Shown here piece after piece: positions 27,568 through 36,491 of a stretch of DNA of 64,000 nt. The notes under the pieces were generated by a model. It searched no databases. It was not told where the DNA came from and worked only from the letters and a program-made list of their open reading frames with translations. The position numbers and the translations under genes were made by a program. Every line of letters starts with the position of its first letter. The first letter of the stretch is position 1. The DNA comes from CAXMQZ01 sp963719055 (GTDB lineage Bacteria; Acidobacteriota; Thermoanaerobaculia; Multivoradales; JAHEKO01): the NCBI GenBank assembly GCA_963719055.1, contig CAVRAU010000014.1:108267-172266 (forward strand). The letters run 5' to 3'.

Positions 27568-28425
27568 TTGTTCAAGCGCCAGACCAGTGGCTCTGTAGTG
27601 TGCCCGTCATGTGGCCGACTCGTTGGAGTCCAAGAGGAGGCCTGTCCCCATTGTGGTCGCCCGCAGCCTGGGCTCTGGGGATTCAGCCGCACCTTCCAGA
27701 ATCTCAGTCAGGTCATCGGCTTCAACCAGCTCATCATCGGCGGTTGCGTCGTGCTCTACCTTCTGACCCTGGTCACCGACCCGTCGGGGATTCAGATGGG
27801 CGGTATGTTGTCGATGCTGCAACCGAGCGGTGAGAGCATGTTCTTGTTCGGTGCCAGCGGCGCCGTACCCGTTTTCGGCTATGGCAGATGGTGGACCGTG
27901 CTCTCGGCTTCATGGCTACATGGCGGCCTGCTTCATATTTTGTTCAATATGCTCTGGGTTCGACAGTTGGCACCCGCGACGTCGCAACTGTACGGACCGG
28001 GCCGCATGATGCTCATCTATCTCGGTGCGGGCGCGACGGGCTTCCTTCTCAGTAGCGTGGCGGGAGCCTACCTGGGGTTTCTCCCGCCTTTCTTGCGGGG
28101 CGCCCATCTGACCATTGGAGCTTCCGCGTCCATCTTCGGTCTTCTGGGAGCTCTGGTGCACTATGGACGACGGGCAGGCGGATCCGCAGTCGGTCAACAG
28201 GCGTGGACCTGGGCCCTTGTTCTGGGTTTCTTCGGTTTCGTGATGCCCGGTGTGGACAACTTCGCTCATCTGGGGGGTTTCCTGGGTGGCTATGGTCTGG
28301 CCCTGTGGCTGGATCCCCTGAAGCCCGAAAAGGTCGATCATCTCGTGGCAGCCCTGGTAGGGCTAGCGCTCTCCCTCGCGGCTGTGATTCTGTCGGTCAT
28401 GAGGGGTTTGCCGCTGCAGGGCTGA
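27568..28425 (+). CDS. Rhomboid family intramembrane serine protease with N-terminal zinc ribbon
   Basis: 285 residues from a TTG start three bases after xseB. The N-terminus has a two-CxxC zinc ribbon (CPSCG and CPHCG, residues 12-33). Six membrane segments follow. The rhomboid catalytic pair is visible: Ser in GASASIFG (about residue 186) and His in NFAHLGGFLGG (about 234), with the upstream SASWLHGGLLHILFNM motif of the oxyanion region. It would cleave membrane-spanning substrates inside the membrane. Targets are unknown; the zinc ribbon may bind a partner or nucleic acid. Confidence 0.9.
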   Translation: MFKRQTSGSVVCPSCGRLVGVQEEACPHCGRPQPGLWGFSRTFQNLSQVIGFNQLIIGGCVVLYLLTLVTDPSGIQMGGMLSMLQPSGESMFLFGASGAVPVFGYGRWWTVLSASWLHGGLLHILFNMLWVRQLAPATSQLYGPGRMMLIYLGAGATGFLLSSVAGAYLGFLPPFLRGAHLTIGASASIFGLLGALVHYGRRAGGSAVGQQAWTWALVLGFFGFVMPGVDNFAHLGGFLGGYGLALWLDPLKPEKVDHLVAALVGLALSLAAVILSVMRGLPLQG

Positions 28426-28426
28426 G

Positions 28427-28888
28427 ATGTCGATGACCCGATCGCGCGGTGTGAGGATGACAGGTCTGAGGATTCCCCGTCGTCTGCTGGACGATCTGGA
28501 TGGCCACGCACTGAGCTCGTATCCCGAGGAGTGTTGCGGTGCGTTTCTCGGCCGGCCCGAGTCCGGGCAAGCGGGCAGGGTCAGGAAGGTCAGCGCTTTC
28601 TGGCCCGCGCGGAATGTGTATTCGGGATCCAGAGCGAAGGGATATACCATCGCTCCGGAGGAGCTACTCCGGGTATACGAGTTGGCCCGGCAGCAGGGCC
28701 AGGAAGTTCTGGGGTACTACCACTCACACCCCGATGGCGTCGCGGTACCGAGTGCCAGGGATCACGCGGAGGCCGCCTCGGGCGTCAGCTATCTGATCGT
28801 GGCGGTCAGCGATCGAGAGGTCCTGGAGCGCCGATCCTGGCGGCTGCGAGACGATTCTTCTGGCTTTGACGAGGAGCGGCTCAGTTGA
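28427..28888 (+). CDS. JAMM/MPN metallopeptidase (M67, Mec+-like)
   Basis: 153 residues. The zinc site is complete: Glu in YPEECCGAFLG (near residue 36), then YYHSHPDGVAVPSARDHAEA, which is the HxH...SxxD motif. Bacterial single-domain JAMM proteins near MoeB/ThiF genes process sulfur-carrier proteins, cutting after the C-terminal Gly-Gly to free it for activation. The next gene is a MoeB-rhodanese protein and a MoaD-MoaE fusion lies 2.5 kb away, so MoaD-like proteins are the likely substrates (inference). Confidence 0.88.
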   Translation: MSMTRSRGVRMTGLRIPRRLLDDLDGHALSSYPEECCGAFLGRPESGQAGRVRKVSAFWPARNVYSGSRAKGYTIAPEELLRVYELARQQGQEVLGYYHSHPDGVAVPSARDHAEAASGVSYLIVAVSDREVLERRSWRLRDDSSGFDEERLS

Positions 28889-28898
28889 GGAACAGGTG

Positions 28899-30043
28899 AT
28901 GAACCCGACATTGAATCAAGACGAGATCCGTCGATACAGCCGCCATCTGGTGATGCCCGAGGTGGGCCGAGAGGGACAAGAGCGGCTCAAGACCGCTCGG
29001 GTCCTGGTTGTGGGGGTGGGTGGACTCGGGTCCCCGGTGGCGATGTATCTGGCCGCCGCCGGCATCGGCAAGTTGGGGCTGGTGGAGTTCGACCGGGTGG
29101 AGGAATCGAATCTCCAGCGGCAGGTCCTTTTCGGCCAGTCCGACATCGGGCGACCCAAGATCGAGGTGGCGCAGGAGCGGCTGCGGGAGATCAATCCGCT
29201 CATCGAGGTCACGGCTCATCCTGCGAGGATCGACTCCTCCAACGCCATGACCCTGCTGAACGACTACGACGTGGTCGTGGATGGCAGTGACAACTTTCCC
29301 ACCCGCTATCTGGTCAACGACGCTTGTGTGCTGGCGGGCAAGCCCAATGTCTACGGATCCATTTTCAGGTTCGAGGGCCAGATCTCGGTTTTCTGGGGGG
29401 CGCAGGGCCCGTGCTACCGATGTCTGTTTCCGGAGCCTCCGCCACCGGGGCTGGTTCCTTCCTGCGCTGAGGGTGGCGTTCTGGGTGTGCTGCCGGGAAT
29501 CATCGGCAGCCTGCAGGCGAATGAGGCGATCAAGCTGGTACTGGGGATCGGCGAATCCCTCGTCGGCCGACTGGTGATCTTCGATGCGCTGTCTCTGCGG
29601 TTTCGCGAGATGCGCCTGAAGAAGAGCGCCGAATGTCCTGTCTGCTCGGCCCAGCCGACAGTCACGGAGCTTGCATCGACTACGAGGCGTTTTGCGGTCT
29701 GGATCAGACGGAGCCGGAGACGGATGAGATCAACATCACCGTCTCTCGACTCCAACGTCTCCAGGAGCAGGGCCGGCGTCCCTTGCTCCTCGATGTGCGC
29801 ACGCCGAGAGAGTGGCAGATCTGTCGTCTGGACGGGGCGCAGTTGCTGCCGCTGCATGAGCTCACCAGTCGTTGGCAGGAGCTCGATGGGGAACAGGAGA
29901 TCATCGTCTATTGTCACCATGGTCATCGATCGGCACGGGCCGTGGATTTTCTTCGCCGCGCCGGGATGAAGAACGTCAGGAATCTGACCGGGGGAATCGA
30001 TGCCTGGAGCAAGGAGATCGACCCCAGTGTGCCGCTGTATTGA
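28899..30043 (+). CDS. moeB: MoeB/ThiF-type adenylyltransferase fused to a rhodanese domain (apparent frameshift near 29675)
   Basis: About 381 residues. E1-like domain: NQDEIRRYSRHLVMPEVG, VVGVGGLGSP (ATP loop), GSDNFPTRYL, CYRCLFPEP and CPVC (zinc), and VPSCAEGG (thiol region). After the shift the C-terminal rhodanese domain gives LLLDVRTPREWQ, LPLHEL and the active loop YCHHGHRSA, with its catalytic Cys. It adenylates the C-terminal glycine of MoaD or a similar carrier, and the rhodanese part delivers sulfur, as in eukaryotic MOCS3/Uba4. Start ATG chosen because GAGGAACAGG precedes it. Confidence 0.9.
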
Positions 30044-31408
30044 GGGACCACAAGAGGGCAGTAGAACCTCGAGGGAGGAGTAGACGGCTGGGTCGTCGAC
30101 GAAGCTCTGTTTCGTGGGTCGTGGCTGTCGTCCTGCTGGCGGCGGGCTTCGCCTGGCTGACGCGCCACCCGGATGCCGAGATTCTCGAAAGGGCCCAGGA
30201 ATGGCCTCTGATCGGACATCTGGCACGGGAGTTCCGGCTGGCCTATATGCCACCCAAGCAGGCACCCGTCGAGGATTCCTCTCCAGGTGACTCCGGGGCA
30301 GAAGTGGTGTTTATCTATGTTCCCCCTGAAGAATCGCTGGCGACGTCCTTTGTCTGGGTGCAGCCGGGAACCGAGCTCCATGAGAAGCCTGATCTGCAGA
30401 GTCCGGTCTCTGGATACGGTAGCCTCGATCCGCAATCTACCCATCTTGGAGCAGCGCGGCGATTGGTATCGGGTGAGCTCTCCAATCTCGAAATACGATC
30501 GCTTGCAGGGGTGGGTATGGCTCGCGGACTACGAGGAGCCCACCCCGGAAGTTCTGCGCGCACCCGACCCGGTCTTGCCGCTGCCCGCCAGGTCAGCAGA
30601 TCCCGAGAAAGTCGAGGTGGCTCGACGGTTGATGGGTGAGAGTGCGGAGCTCAGCTGCGTGCTGTACCCCCTGGTCACCGATGCGACCGACTCGGACCTT
30701 CTGCAGCTCTGTCCTCGCGTCACCCGAAAGGTGGAGGAGCTCTACCGTCGGCGTTACGGTTTGGAGCCTGTCAGCCCGCCCGCCGAGACGATTCTCTTGT
30801 TTCGTCGGGAGGAGTCCTACCACGAGTTCCGAATCTTGCAGGAGGTGGGTTTCGAATCCGCCGCGCACGCGAGCCCAGCCTTTGGTTATGTGGCGCTATA
30901 TCAAGGTGACCGGGCGGCCGAAGAGATCCTCGCCACCCTGGTCCACGAGCTGACGCACCTACTCAACCGAAGGGCCTTGGGACCGGCATTGCCGCCTTGG
31001 TTGGGCGAGGGGATCGCGGCTGACCTGGGAGAGTTGATGATCACAGAAGAGGGTTCGATCCATCCCGCGCCGATGTACCTACAGGGCATGCTGAAGAACG
31101 ATGAGCTACCGACGCTGGCCATGCTCATCGACATGGATCAAGAGCAGTTTCATGAGCGGCCGCGCACAAGCATGCACTATGTCCTGAGCTCGCTCTGGAT
31201 CCGCTATCTACTGAGTGATTTCAAGAATGGATTGCAGACAGGGTTTCGGTCTTTTCTGCGTGGGACCGCTCAGGGCCGGCCCATTACCAGCGACCGGCTG
31301 CTGGAGGATCTGGGCACCGATTGGCAGTCCCTGGAGTCCGGTTTCCGCACCTGGCTGCGCCTGCAATACTTGACCCCGACGAGCCTGGCTGGCGCGGACT
31401 CAGAGTAG
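30040..31408 (+). CDS. Membrane-anchored HExxH metallopeptidase-like protein with SH3-like region (apparent frameshift near 30415)
   Basis: About 456 residues. TTG start overlapping the MoeB stop (TTGA). One N-terminal membrane helix (VVAVVLLAAGFAWLT) after a very basic start puts the rest outside. A bacterial SH3-like part spans residues about 95-165 (WVQPGTELHEKPDLQSPV, then after one extra base ASIRNLPILEQRGDWYRVSS and QGWVWLADYEEP). The C-terminal half is a gluzincin-like domain with LVHELTHLLNRR (HExxH) and PPWLGEGIAADLGEL, as in peptidase MA-type families. A cell-wall or envelope protein target is plausible. Confidence 0.75.
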
Positions 31409-32074
31409 CGGTTCTTCCTCGCGCCACTCCGCTGGACCGTCGACGTAGTGCTCCAGCTTCCAGATCGGCACCTCTCGCTTGAGACGCTCGAGGGCTTCGC
31501 GGCTGGCGTCGTAGGCGGCGGTGCGATGCGGTGAGGCGACCGCGATGGCGACACTGGCTTCGCCCGCTGGGATCTCGCCCAATCGATGCACAATGCGGAT
31601 GCGAAGATCCCGAAAGGACTCCTCGAGATCGGTGGCTATCGACTCGAGCTTGTGAGAGGCCATAGAGCGGTAGGCGTCGTAGGTGATGCCCTCGACCTGG
31701 CGGTCGCGATTTCGATTTCGGACGGTCCCGACAAACAAGACGACGGCTCCGCACGACGAATCGCCCGCGGTCGCTGCCAGTCCATGCACGTCGATGATCT
31801 CATCGACCAGGCTCGTCCGAGCCTGCGGGGCGCCACCTGATACCGGTGGTAGCAGGGCCACCTCGGAGTTCTCTTGTAACTCCACCTGAGGCTGAGCCAG
31901 GTCGCCGTCGACAGCCACGGCTAGCCGCGACCAGAGGGGCGCCAGAGCGGGATAGTCCCTCAGCAGAAGACGGGCCAGGTCGGCGACGGTGAAGCCGCTT
32001 GGAACCTCGAGCTCGAGCTCCCCTTGTCCCAGGGCGTCTCTGGCAGTGGCAAAAGCCAGTAGCCTGATTTTCAT
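31400..32074 (-). CDS. MoaD-MoaE fusion (both subunits of molybdopterin synthase)
   Basis: 224 residues. The N-terminal 81 residues are a MoaD ubiquitin-like fold (MKIRLLAFATARDALGQ, GFTVADLARLL, EVALLPPVSGG) whose Gly-Gly ending sits at 80-81. MoaE follows after a short APQART link, with CGAVVLFVGTVR, SPHRTAAYDASREALE and KREVPIWKLEHY (catalytic lysines). MoaD must carry a free C-terminal thiocarboxylate to convert cPMP to molybdopterin, so the fusion implies a cut after the Gly-Gly. M. tuberculosis MoaX is a known fusion of this kind. The ATG at 32074 follows the non-homologous upstream frame. Its end overlaps the metallopeptidase gene by nine bases. Confidence 0.93.
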   Translation of the reverse strand: MKIRLLAFATARDALGQGELELEVPSGFTVADLARLLLRDYPALAPLWSRLAVAVDGDLAQPQVELQENSEVALLPPVSGGAPQARTSLVDEIIDVHGLAATAGDSSCGAVVLFVGTVRNRNRDRQVEGITYDAYRSMASHKLESIATDLEESFRDLRIRIVHRLGEIPAGEASVAIAVASPHRTAAYDASREALERLKREVPIWKLEHYVDGPAEWREEEPLL

Positions 32075-32169
32075 GGGCCGGATGCTAGCACCTCGGGGCT
32101 GTGGGCTCGGCGACGATGAGAGCTCTGGCCGGCCGTATAATGAAGGGCTAGGAGTGGAGGATCCAAATC

Positions 32170-33831
32170 GTGGCGGTGATCGAAAGCAAGCTCGAACATT
32201 CTCGAGGGTTCCAGAATCGTCTTGAGCATTGGAAGGGGACCATCGAGCGATTGCAGGCGGAGGAGGCCGAGATCCGTCTCGGCGGCGGGGTGAAGGCGCT
32301 GGAGAGACAGAGGTCCCGGGGCAAGATGACGGCCAGAGAACGGGTGGAGCTTCTTTGCGACAGCGGCGAGCCCTTTCTGGAGCTGGGAATCTGGGCCGCC
32401 CATGGGATGTACGAAGAGTACGGAGGCGCACCCGCCGCGGGTGTGGTGACGGGGATCGGTCGGGTTCAAGGCCGCGAGGTGGTGGTGGTGTCCAACGACG
32501 CCACAGTGAAGGCCGGGGCCTGGTTTCCGATGACGTGCAAGAAAGTGCTGCGGGCGCAGGAAATCGCTCTGGAGAATCGCCTGCCCATTGTCTACCTGGT
32601 GGACTCTGCCGGGGTCTTCCTGCCTCTGCAGGATGAGATCTTCCCAGACAAAGAGCACTTTGGACGGGCGTTCTTCAACAACGCGCGGCTGTCGGCGGCG
32701 GGGGTCTTTCAGATGGCCGCGATCATGGGTTCATGCGTCGCCGGAGGGGCTTATCTGCCGATCATGAGCGACGAGTCCCACATCGTCGAAGGCGTGGGTT
32801 CCATTTTCTTGGCCGGGCCGCATCTGGTCAAAGCCGCCATTGGTGAGGAGATCGGTCAGGAAGAGCTCGGTGGCGCCATGGTGCAATGCGATATCTCGGG
32901 AGTCGTGGATCATCGTCATCCCGATGATGCGAGTTGTCTCGAGAAGATCCGGTCCCAGTTCTCCCAGCTCGCCGAGGCGCCCCTGGCGCCCTTCTCGCGA
33001 CGCGAAGAGCGCGAACCGCTGTACCCGCCCGAGGACCTGTACGGGATCGTTCCCGACGATCACTCGCGACCTTATGATTCCCATGAGCTCATCGCCCGTC
33101 TGGTCGACGGCAGCGATTTCGACGAGTACAAGGCCACCTATGGCCAGACTCTCATTTGTGGCACGGCCTGGATCAAGGGCTGGGCGGTGGGCATCCTCGC
33201 CAATCAGCGCTCCATCGTGGCGCGCAAGACCGGCATCCAGACCAGCGATCGGGAGCTGCAGATCGGTGGTGTCGTCTATGCCGACTCGGCCGACAAGGGG
33301 GCCCGGTTCGTCGAGCTGTGCAACCAGAAGCGGATTCCCCTTCTGTTCTTGCAGGATGTCACGGGATTCATGGTGGGCAGCCGGGCGGAGCAGGGTGGCA
33401 TTATCAAGAGCGGCGCCAAGATGGTCAATGCCGTCGCCAACTCGGTGGTCCCCAAGATCACGCTGTTCGTGGGTAACTCCTTTGGTGCCGGCAATTACGC
33501 CATGTGCGGCAAAGCCTATGGGGCGCGGTTTCTCTATGCCTGGCCTTCGGCGGCCATTGCCGTCATGGGTGGCGAACAGGCCTCGAAGACGCTGCTGGCG
33601 ATCCAGCTCAAGGGCCGCAAGGAAATCTGGGAGGAAGAGAAGACCGAGCTCCTGACAAAGATCCAGGATCGCTACAAGGCGGCCATGGATCCCCGCTATG
33701 CAGCGGCTCGCCTCTGGGTGGATGGCATCATCGATCCGGTCGACACCCGAGAGGTGATCGCTCGCTCTATCGCTTGTGCGGCTCACCAGGCCGAGATCCC
33801 CGAGTTCAAGACCGGTGTGCTGCAGACCTAG
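32170..33831 (+). CDS. Acyl-CoA carboxylase carboxyltransferase (beta) subunit, methylcrotonyl/propionyl type
   Basis: 553 residues, the full length of MccB/AccD-like carboxyltransferases with two crotonase-fold halves. Visible are RGKMTARERVELLCDSG, GVVTGIGRV, PIVYLVDSAG, AAIMGSCVAGGAYLP, LLFLQDVTGFMVG, GNSFGAGNYAMCGKAY and the C-terminal KEIWEEEKTELLTKI. Length and motifs favour 3-methylcrotonyl-CoA carboxylase over acetyl-CoA carboxylase. It moves the carboxyl group from biotin to the acyl-CoA; the biotin carboxylase subunit is not in this window. GTG start with GGAGTGGAGG upstream. The hydratase gene follows by 15 bases, as in leucine breakdown clusters. Confidence 0.9.
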   Translation: MAVIESKLEHSRGFQNRLEHWKGTIERLQAEEAEIRLGGGVKALERQRSRGKMTARERVELLCDSGEPFLELGIWAAHGMYEEYGGAPAAGVVTGIGRVQGREVVVVSNDATVKAGAWFPMTCKKVLRAQEIALENRLPIVYLVDSAGVFLPLQDEIFPDKEHFGRAFFNNARLSAAGVFQMAAIMGSCVAGGAYLPIMSDESHIVEGVGSIFLAGPHLVKAAIGEEIGQEELGGAMVQCDISGVVDHRHPDDASCLEKIRSQFSQLAEAPLAPFSRREEREPLYPPEDLYGIVPDDHSRPYDSHELIARLVDGSDFDEYKATYGQTLICGTAWIKGWAVGILANQRSIVARKTGIQTSDRELQIGGVVYADSADKGARFVELCNQKRIPLLFLQDVTGFMVGSRAEQGGIIKSGAKMVNAVANSVVPKITLFVGNSFGAGNYAMCGKAYGARFLYAWPSAAIAVMGGEQASKTLLAIQLKGRKEIWEEEKTELLTKIQDRYKAAMDPRYAAARLWVDGIIDPVDTREVIARSIACAAHQAEIPEFKTGVLQT

Positions 33832-33846
33832 CGTGCGGAGGCGCCT

Positions 33847-34656
33847 ATGAGCAAGATCGAGGACTTCGCGAATGAAGCATTGTCGTTGCGGCGTGACGGG
33901 GATCTTCTGTGGATCACCCTGAACGATCCCGATCGGGCCAACGCCCTGTCTCCAGGGATGATCAGGGGGCTGACCGAGATCTACTCCACCGACATGCGTG
34001 GGGAAGGGATCCGCGCCGTTCTCTTGCAGGCCGTGGGCGGCAACTTCTCGGCCGGCGCGGATCTGGAACATCTGCGTTCTCTGCTGGACGCCGGGCCGGA
34101 GGAAAATCGACAGGACTCTGAAGGGTTACGTGCCCTGTTCGAGTCGGTCTTGCGTCAGGAGGCCTTGAGCATCGCCCTCGTTCAGGGTGCTTGTGTGGCG
34201 GGGGGATGCGGACTGGCCACTGCGCACGATTTTGTGATGGCGGCAGAGCAGGCGCGCTTCATGTACAGCGAGGTCCGCATCGGATTCGTCGCCGCGCTGG
34301 TGGCGACCTACCTGCCTTTGCGGCTGCGCGGTGCCGATATCCGCGAGTTGCTTCTGAATCCGGACTTCGTGGGCGCTGAAAGGGCTCTGAAGATGGGTCT
34401 GATCAACCGCATCGTGCCGATGGACGAGCTTTCTGCGGCCGGACGCAGTCTGGCCCTGGAAGTGCTGGAGCGCGCCAGTTCCGAATCCATCGCCCGCACC
34501 AAGCGACTGCTTCTCGACATCCTCGGCCGCCCGTTGAACGAAGCGCTCGAGATCGCTGTCGAGGCCAACGCGGCGGCTCGCTCCAGTGCCGATTGCAGGC
34601 ATGGCATGTCCACCTTTCTGGAGACCAAGGCGTCTCCCAACTGGCGAGCGAGATGA
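33847..34656 (+). CDS. Enoyl-CoA hydratase/isomerase family protein
   Basis: 269 residues, crotonase fold. NFSAGADLEHLRSL (oxyanion region) and ACVAGGCGLATAHDFVMAAE (second oxyanion Gly and acid region) are clear, with ARFMYSEVRIGFVAA following. Glu and Gly in the active site match hydratases or methylglutaconyl-CoA hydratases. Adjacent to the carboxyltransferase, it probably hydrates the carboxylated product (3-methylglutaconyl-CoA) in leucine or isovalerate degradation, which is inference from context. Its end overlaps the next gene start by four bases. Confidence 0.87.
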   Translation: MSKIEDFANEALSLRRDGDLLWITLNDPDRANALSPGMIRGLTEIYSTDMRGEGIRAVLLQAVGGNFSAGADLEHLRSLLDAGPEENRQDSEGLRALFESVLRQEALSIALVQGACVAGGCGLATAHDFVMAAEQARFMYSEVRIGFVAALVATYLPLRLRGADIRELLLNPDFVGAERALKMGLINRIVPMDELSAAGRSLALEVLERASSESIARTKRLLLDILGRPLNEALEIAVEANAAARSSADCRHGMSTFLETKASPNWRAR

Positions 34657-35350
34657 CCACCGTTCGGCTGCTCCTTTTCGATGTCGACGGTACCCTGGTC
34701 CTGGGTAACCGGAGCAATCGACGATGGTTTGGCGAGGCTCTCATCGAAGTCTTCGGAGCCGCTGGCGACATCGACGCCTACAGTTTCTCCGGCAAGATCG
34801 ATCCGCAGATCGTCACCGAGCTACTGACCGGGGCCGGTGTCGCTCGGCCGGCATTGAGGCCGGGATTCCCAAGGTCAAGGAGGCGTACCTGTCCCGTCTG
34901 CAGAGGAACCTCGAGCCCCGACACCTGCGACTGCTACCCAGTGTCCCCGAGTTGCTGGAGCGGCTCGAGACTCGGCAGGAGGTGACGATGGGACTCCTGA
35001 CGGGTAACTGGGAAGAGGGAGCCCGCACCAAGCTCGCTTGTTTCGATCTCAATCGCTTCTTCGCCTTCGGTGCCTTCAGCGATGGCCAACGAGTTCGCGG
35101 AGACCTGCCACCCATGGCCCTGTCCCGCGCCGCCAAGTTCACGGGACAGCGATTCGCCCCCGCGGAGACGCTGATCATCGGCGACAGCGTTCTGGACATC
35201 GACTGCGCTCGACAGCACGGCATGAAATCCCTCGCTGTCGCCACCGGCTACACCTCCATCGCCGACCTCGAAGCCGCCGGTCCCGACTGGGTTATCTCAG
35301 ACCTGGGCGATGTCCACACTGGATCCTGTCTTCAGGAGATGACGCGCTGA
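34653..35350 (+). CDS. HAD-superfamily phosphatase, phosphoglycolate-phosphatase-like (apparent frameshift near 34850)
   Basis: About 233 residues. HAD motif I is LLLFDVDGTLVLG, motif II VTMGLLTGNWEEG, motif III Lys in SRAAKFTGQ and motif IV LIIGDSVLDIDCA. One missing base near 34850 separates LLTGAGVA from AGIEAGIPKVKEAYLSRL. It is a small phosphatase acting on a phosphorylated metabolite such as phosphoglycolate or a sugar phosphate. The ATG overlaps the hydratase stop. Confidence 0.82.
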
Positions 35351-35371
35351 CTCGCCTCGGCCGGCACAGAG

Positions 35372-35507
35372 GCCGGCCGCTTCAAGCGCGGTTGGCGACA
35401 TGTAGCCTCGGTGCCCCTGCGCCCGAGGTCTGCCGGCCGCTTCAAGCGCGGTTGGCGACATGTAGCCTCGGTGCCCCTGTGCCCGAGGTCTGCCGGCCGC
35501 TTCAAGC
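35372..35507. repeat. 60-bp tandem repeat, two full copies and a partial third
   Basis: Copies run 35372-35431, 35432-35491 and the first 16 bases of a third to 35507. The two full copies differ at one base (C at 35420, T at 35480). Each unit holds an inverted repeat with CCTCGG and CCGAGG arms and ends near a GCCGGCC block. The array fills most of the gap between the convergent HAD and hydrolase genes (35351-35553). A separate GGCCGG/CCGGCC hairpin lies just before it at 35359-35378. The hairpins could act in transcription termination from both sides. Confidence 0.9.
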
Positions 35508-35553
35508 TAGCGACCGGTGTCGAAAGGGGACAACATCGGCAATCGAGAGTTCT

Positions 35554-36405
35554 TCAGGACTCCATCAAGTGCTGGCGAAACCAGCTTTGGGTAGCGTTGA
35601 AGGCTTCGATGAGTTGGGGAGTCGGCCCGGCAAAAGGATGGGTGGCGCCGAAGGTGTGGCTTGCCGCGGGAATCTCGAGTAGGACACCCTTGCCAGCTGC
35701 GTGTTCCGCGAGGGTCCTGGCTTCGGCCACGGGGACCGTCTCGTCCGCTTCGCCATGGATCAGCAGCCACGGTGCCAGGCGACGGCCGGCAGCGGCCAGG
35801 ATGTCGAGCTCGTCGCGGTGCTTCTCGAGATCGTCTAGGACGATGCGATCGAGAAGCAGCGCCTGGCCTGTGCGAGCGTTGATCATCGGGGTGGTGCCCT
35901 TTTGTCGCCAGGCCAGCTTCGCCGCGTCGTCGAGACGGTCGAAGGTGCTCACCGCCGACCAGGTCACCAGAGCGCCGAGCTTGTCGATCCAGTCGGCGTC
36001 TGCGGCGGCCAGGATGGCAGCCCCGCCGCCACGACTGTGCCCCAAGAGCCCCACCCGGTCGAGGTCCACGAGTCCTTCGGCAACCGAGTCACCCAAGGCC
36101 GAAAGAAGAGCCAGTAGATCTTCCAGATCCTGGCTGAAGGTAGCGGTCTGGAAGGCCTCGTGGTTCGTCACCAGCTCGTCGCCTGGTTGCATACCGTTGC
36201 CGGTGAAGTTGAAACCCACTACTGTAAAGCCACGTTCGCTCAAGAGCTCGGCCAGGGCCGGGAAGAAGCCCCACTCCATGAAACCCTTGAATCCGTGGCA
36301 GACAACGATGGTGGGGCGTGGTCCGGGTCTCGATCCGGAATGGACGAGACCGTCCAGACTGCGATTCTGGTCGACTTGCAGAGTGAACGGCGTTGGCTTG
36401 TCCAT
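35554..36405 (-). CDS. Alpha/beta hydrolase
   Basis: 283 residues. Landmarks are PTIVVCHGFKGF (oxyanion), the elbow GLLGHSRGGGAA (nucleophile Ser), the acid in IHGEADETVP and the His in PAASHTFGATHPFAG. There is no signal peptide, so it is cytoplasmic. This is an esterase or peptidase-type hydrolase of the dienelactone-hydrolase-like group; substrate unknown. The start faces the HD-GYP gene across an 86-base divergent promoter region. Confidence 0.85.
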   Translation of the reverse strand: MDKPTPFTLQVDQNRSLDGLVHSGSRPGPRPTIVVCHGFKGFMEWGFFPALAELLSERGFTVVGFNFTGNGMQPGDELVTNHEAFQTATFSQDLEDLLALLSALGDSVAEGLVDLDRVGLLGHSRGGGAAILAAADADWIDKLGALVTWSAVSTFDRLDDAAKLAWRQKGTTPMINARTGQALLLDRIVLDDLEKHRDELDILAAAGRRLAPWLLIHGEADETVPVAEARTLAEHAAGKGVLLEIPAASHTFGATHPFAGPTPQLIEAFNATQSWFRQHLMES

Positions 36406-36491
36406 CCTCCGATTCTATCCGTGATCCCGATGCCCAGCCTTCGGTACGATGGGGCCGCCACCGGACTCGAACTCTGCCTGGGAGAACACCC

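Noticed and set aside
32731..34071. Long minus-strand open frame opposite the carboxyltransferase and hydratase genes
   Set aside because: No recognisable domain, and both plus-strand genes are complete and conserved.
35372..35507. CRISPR array
   Set aside because: The 60-bp units are tandem with no spacers, and no cas gene is near.
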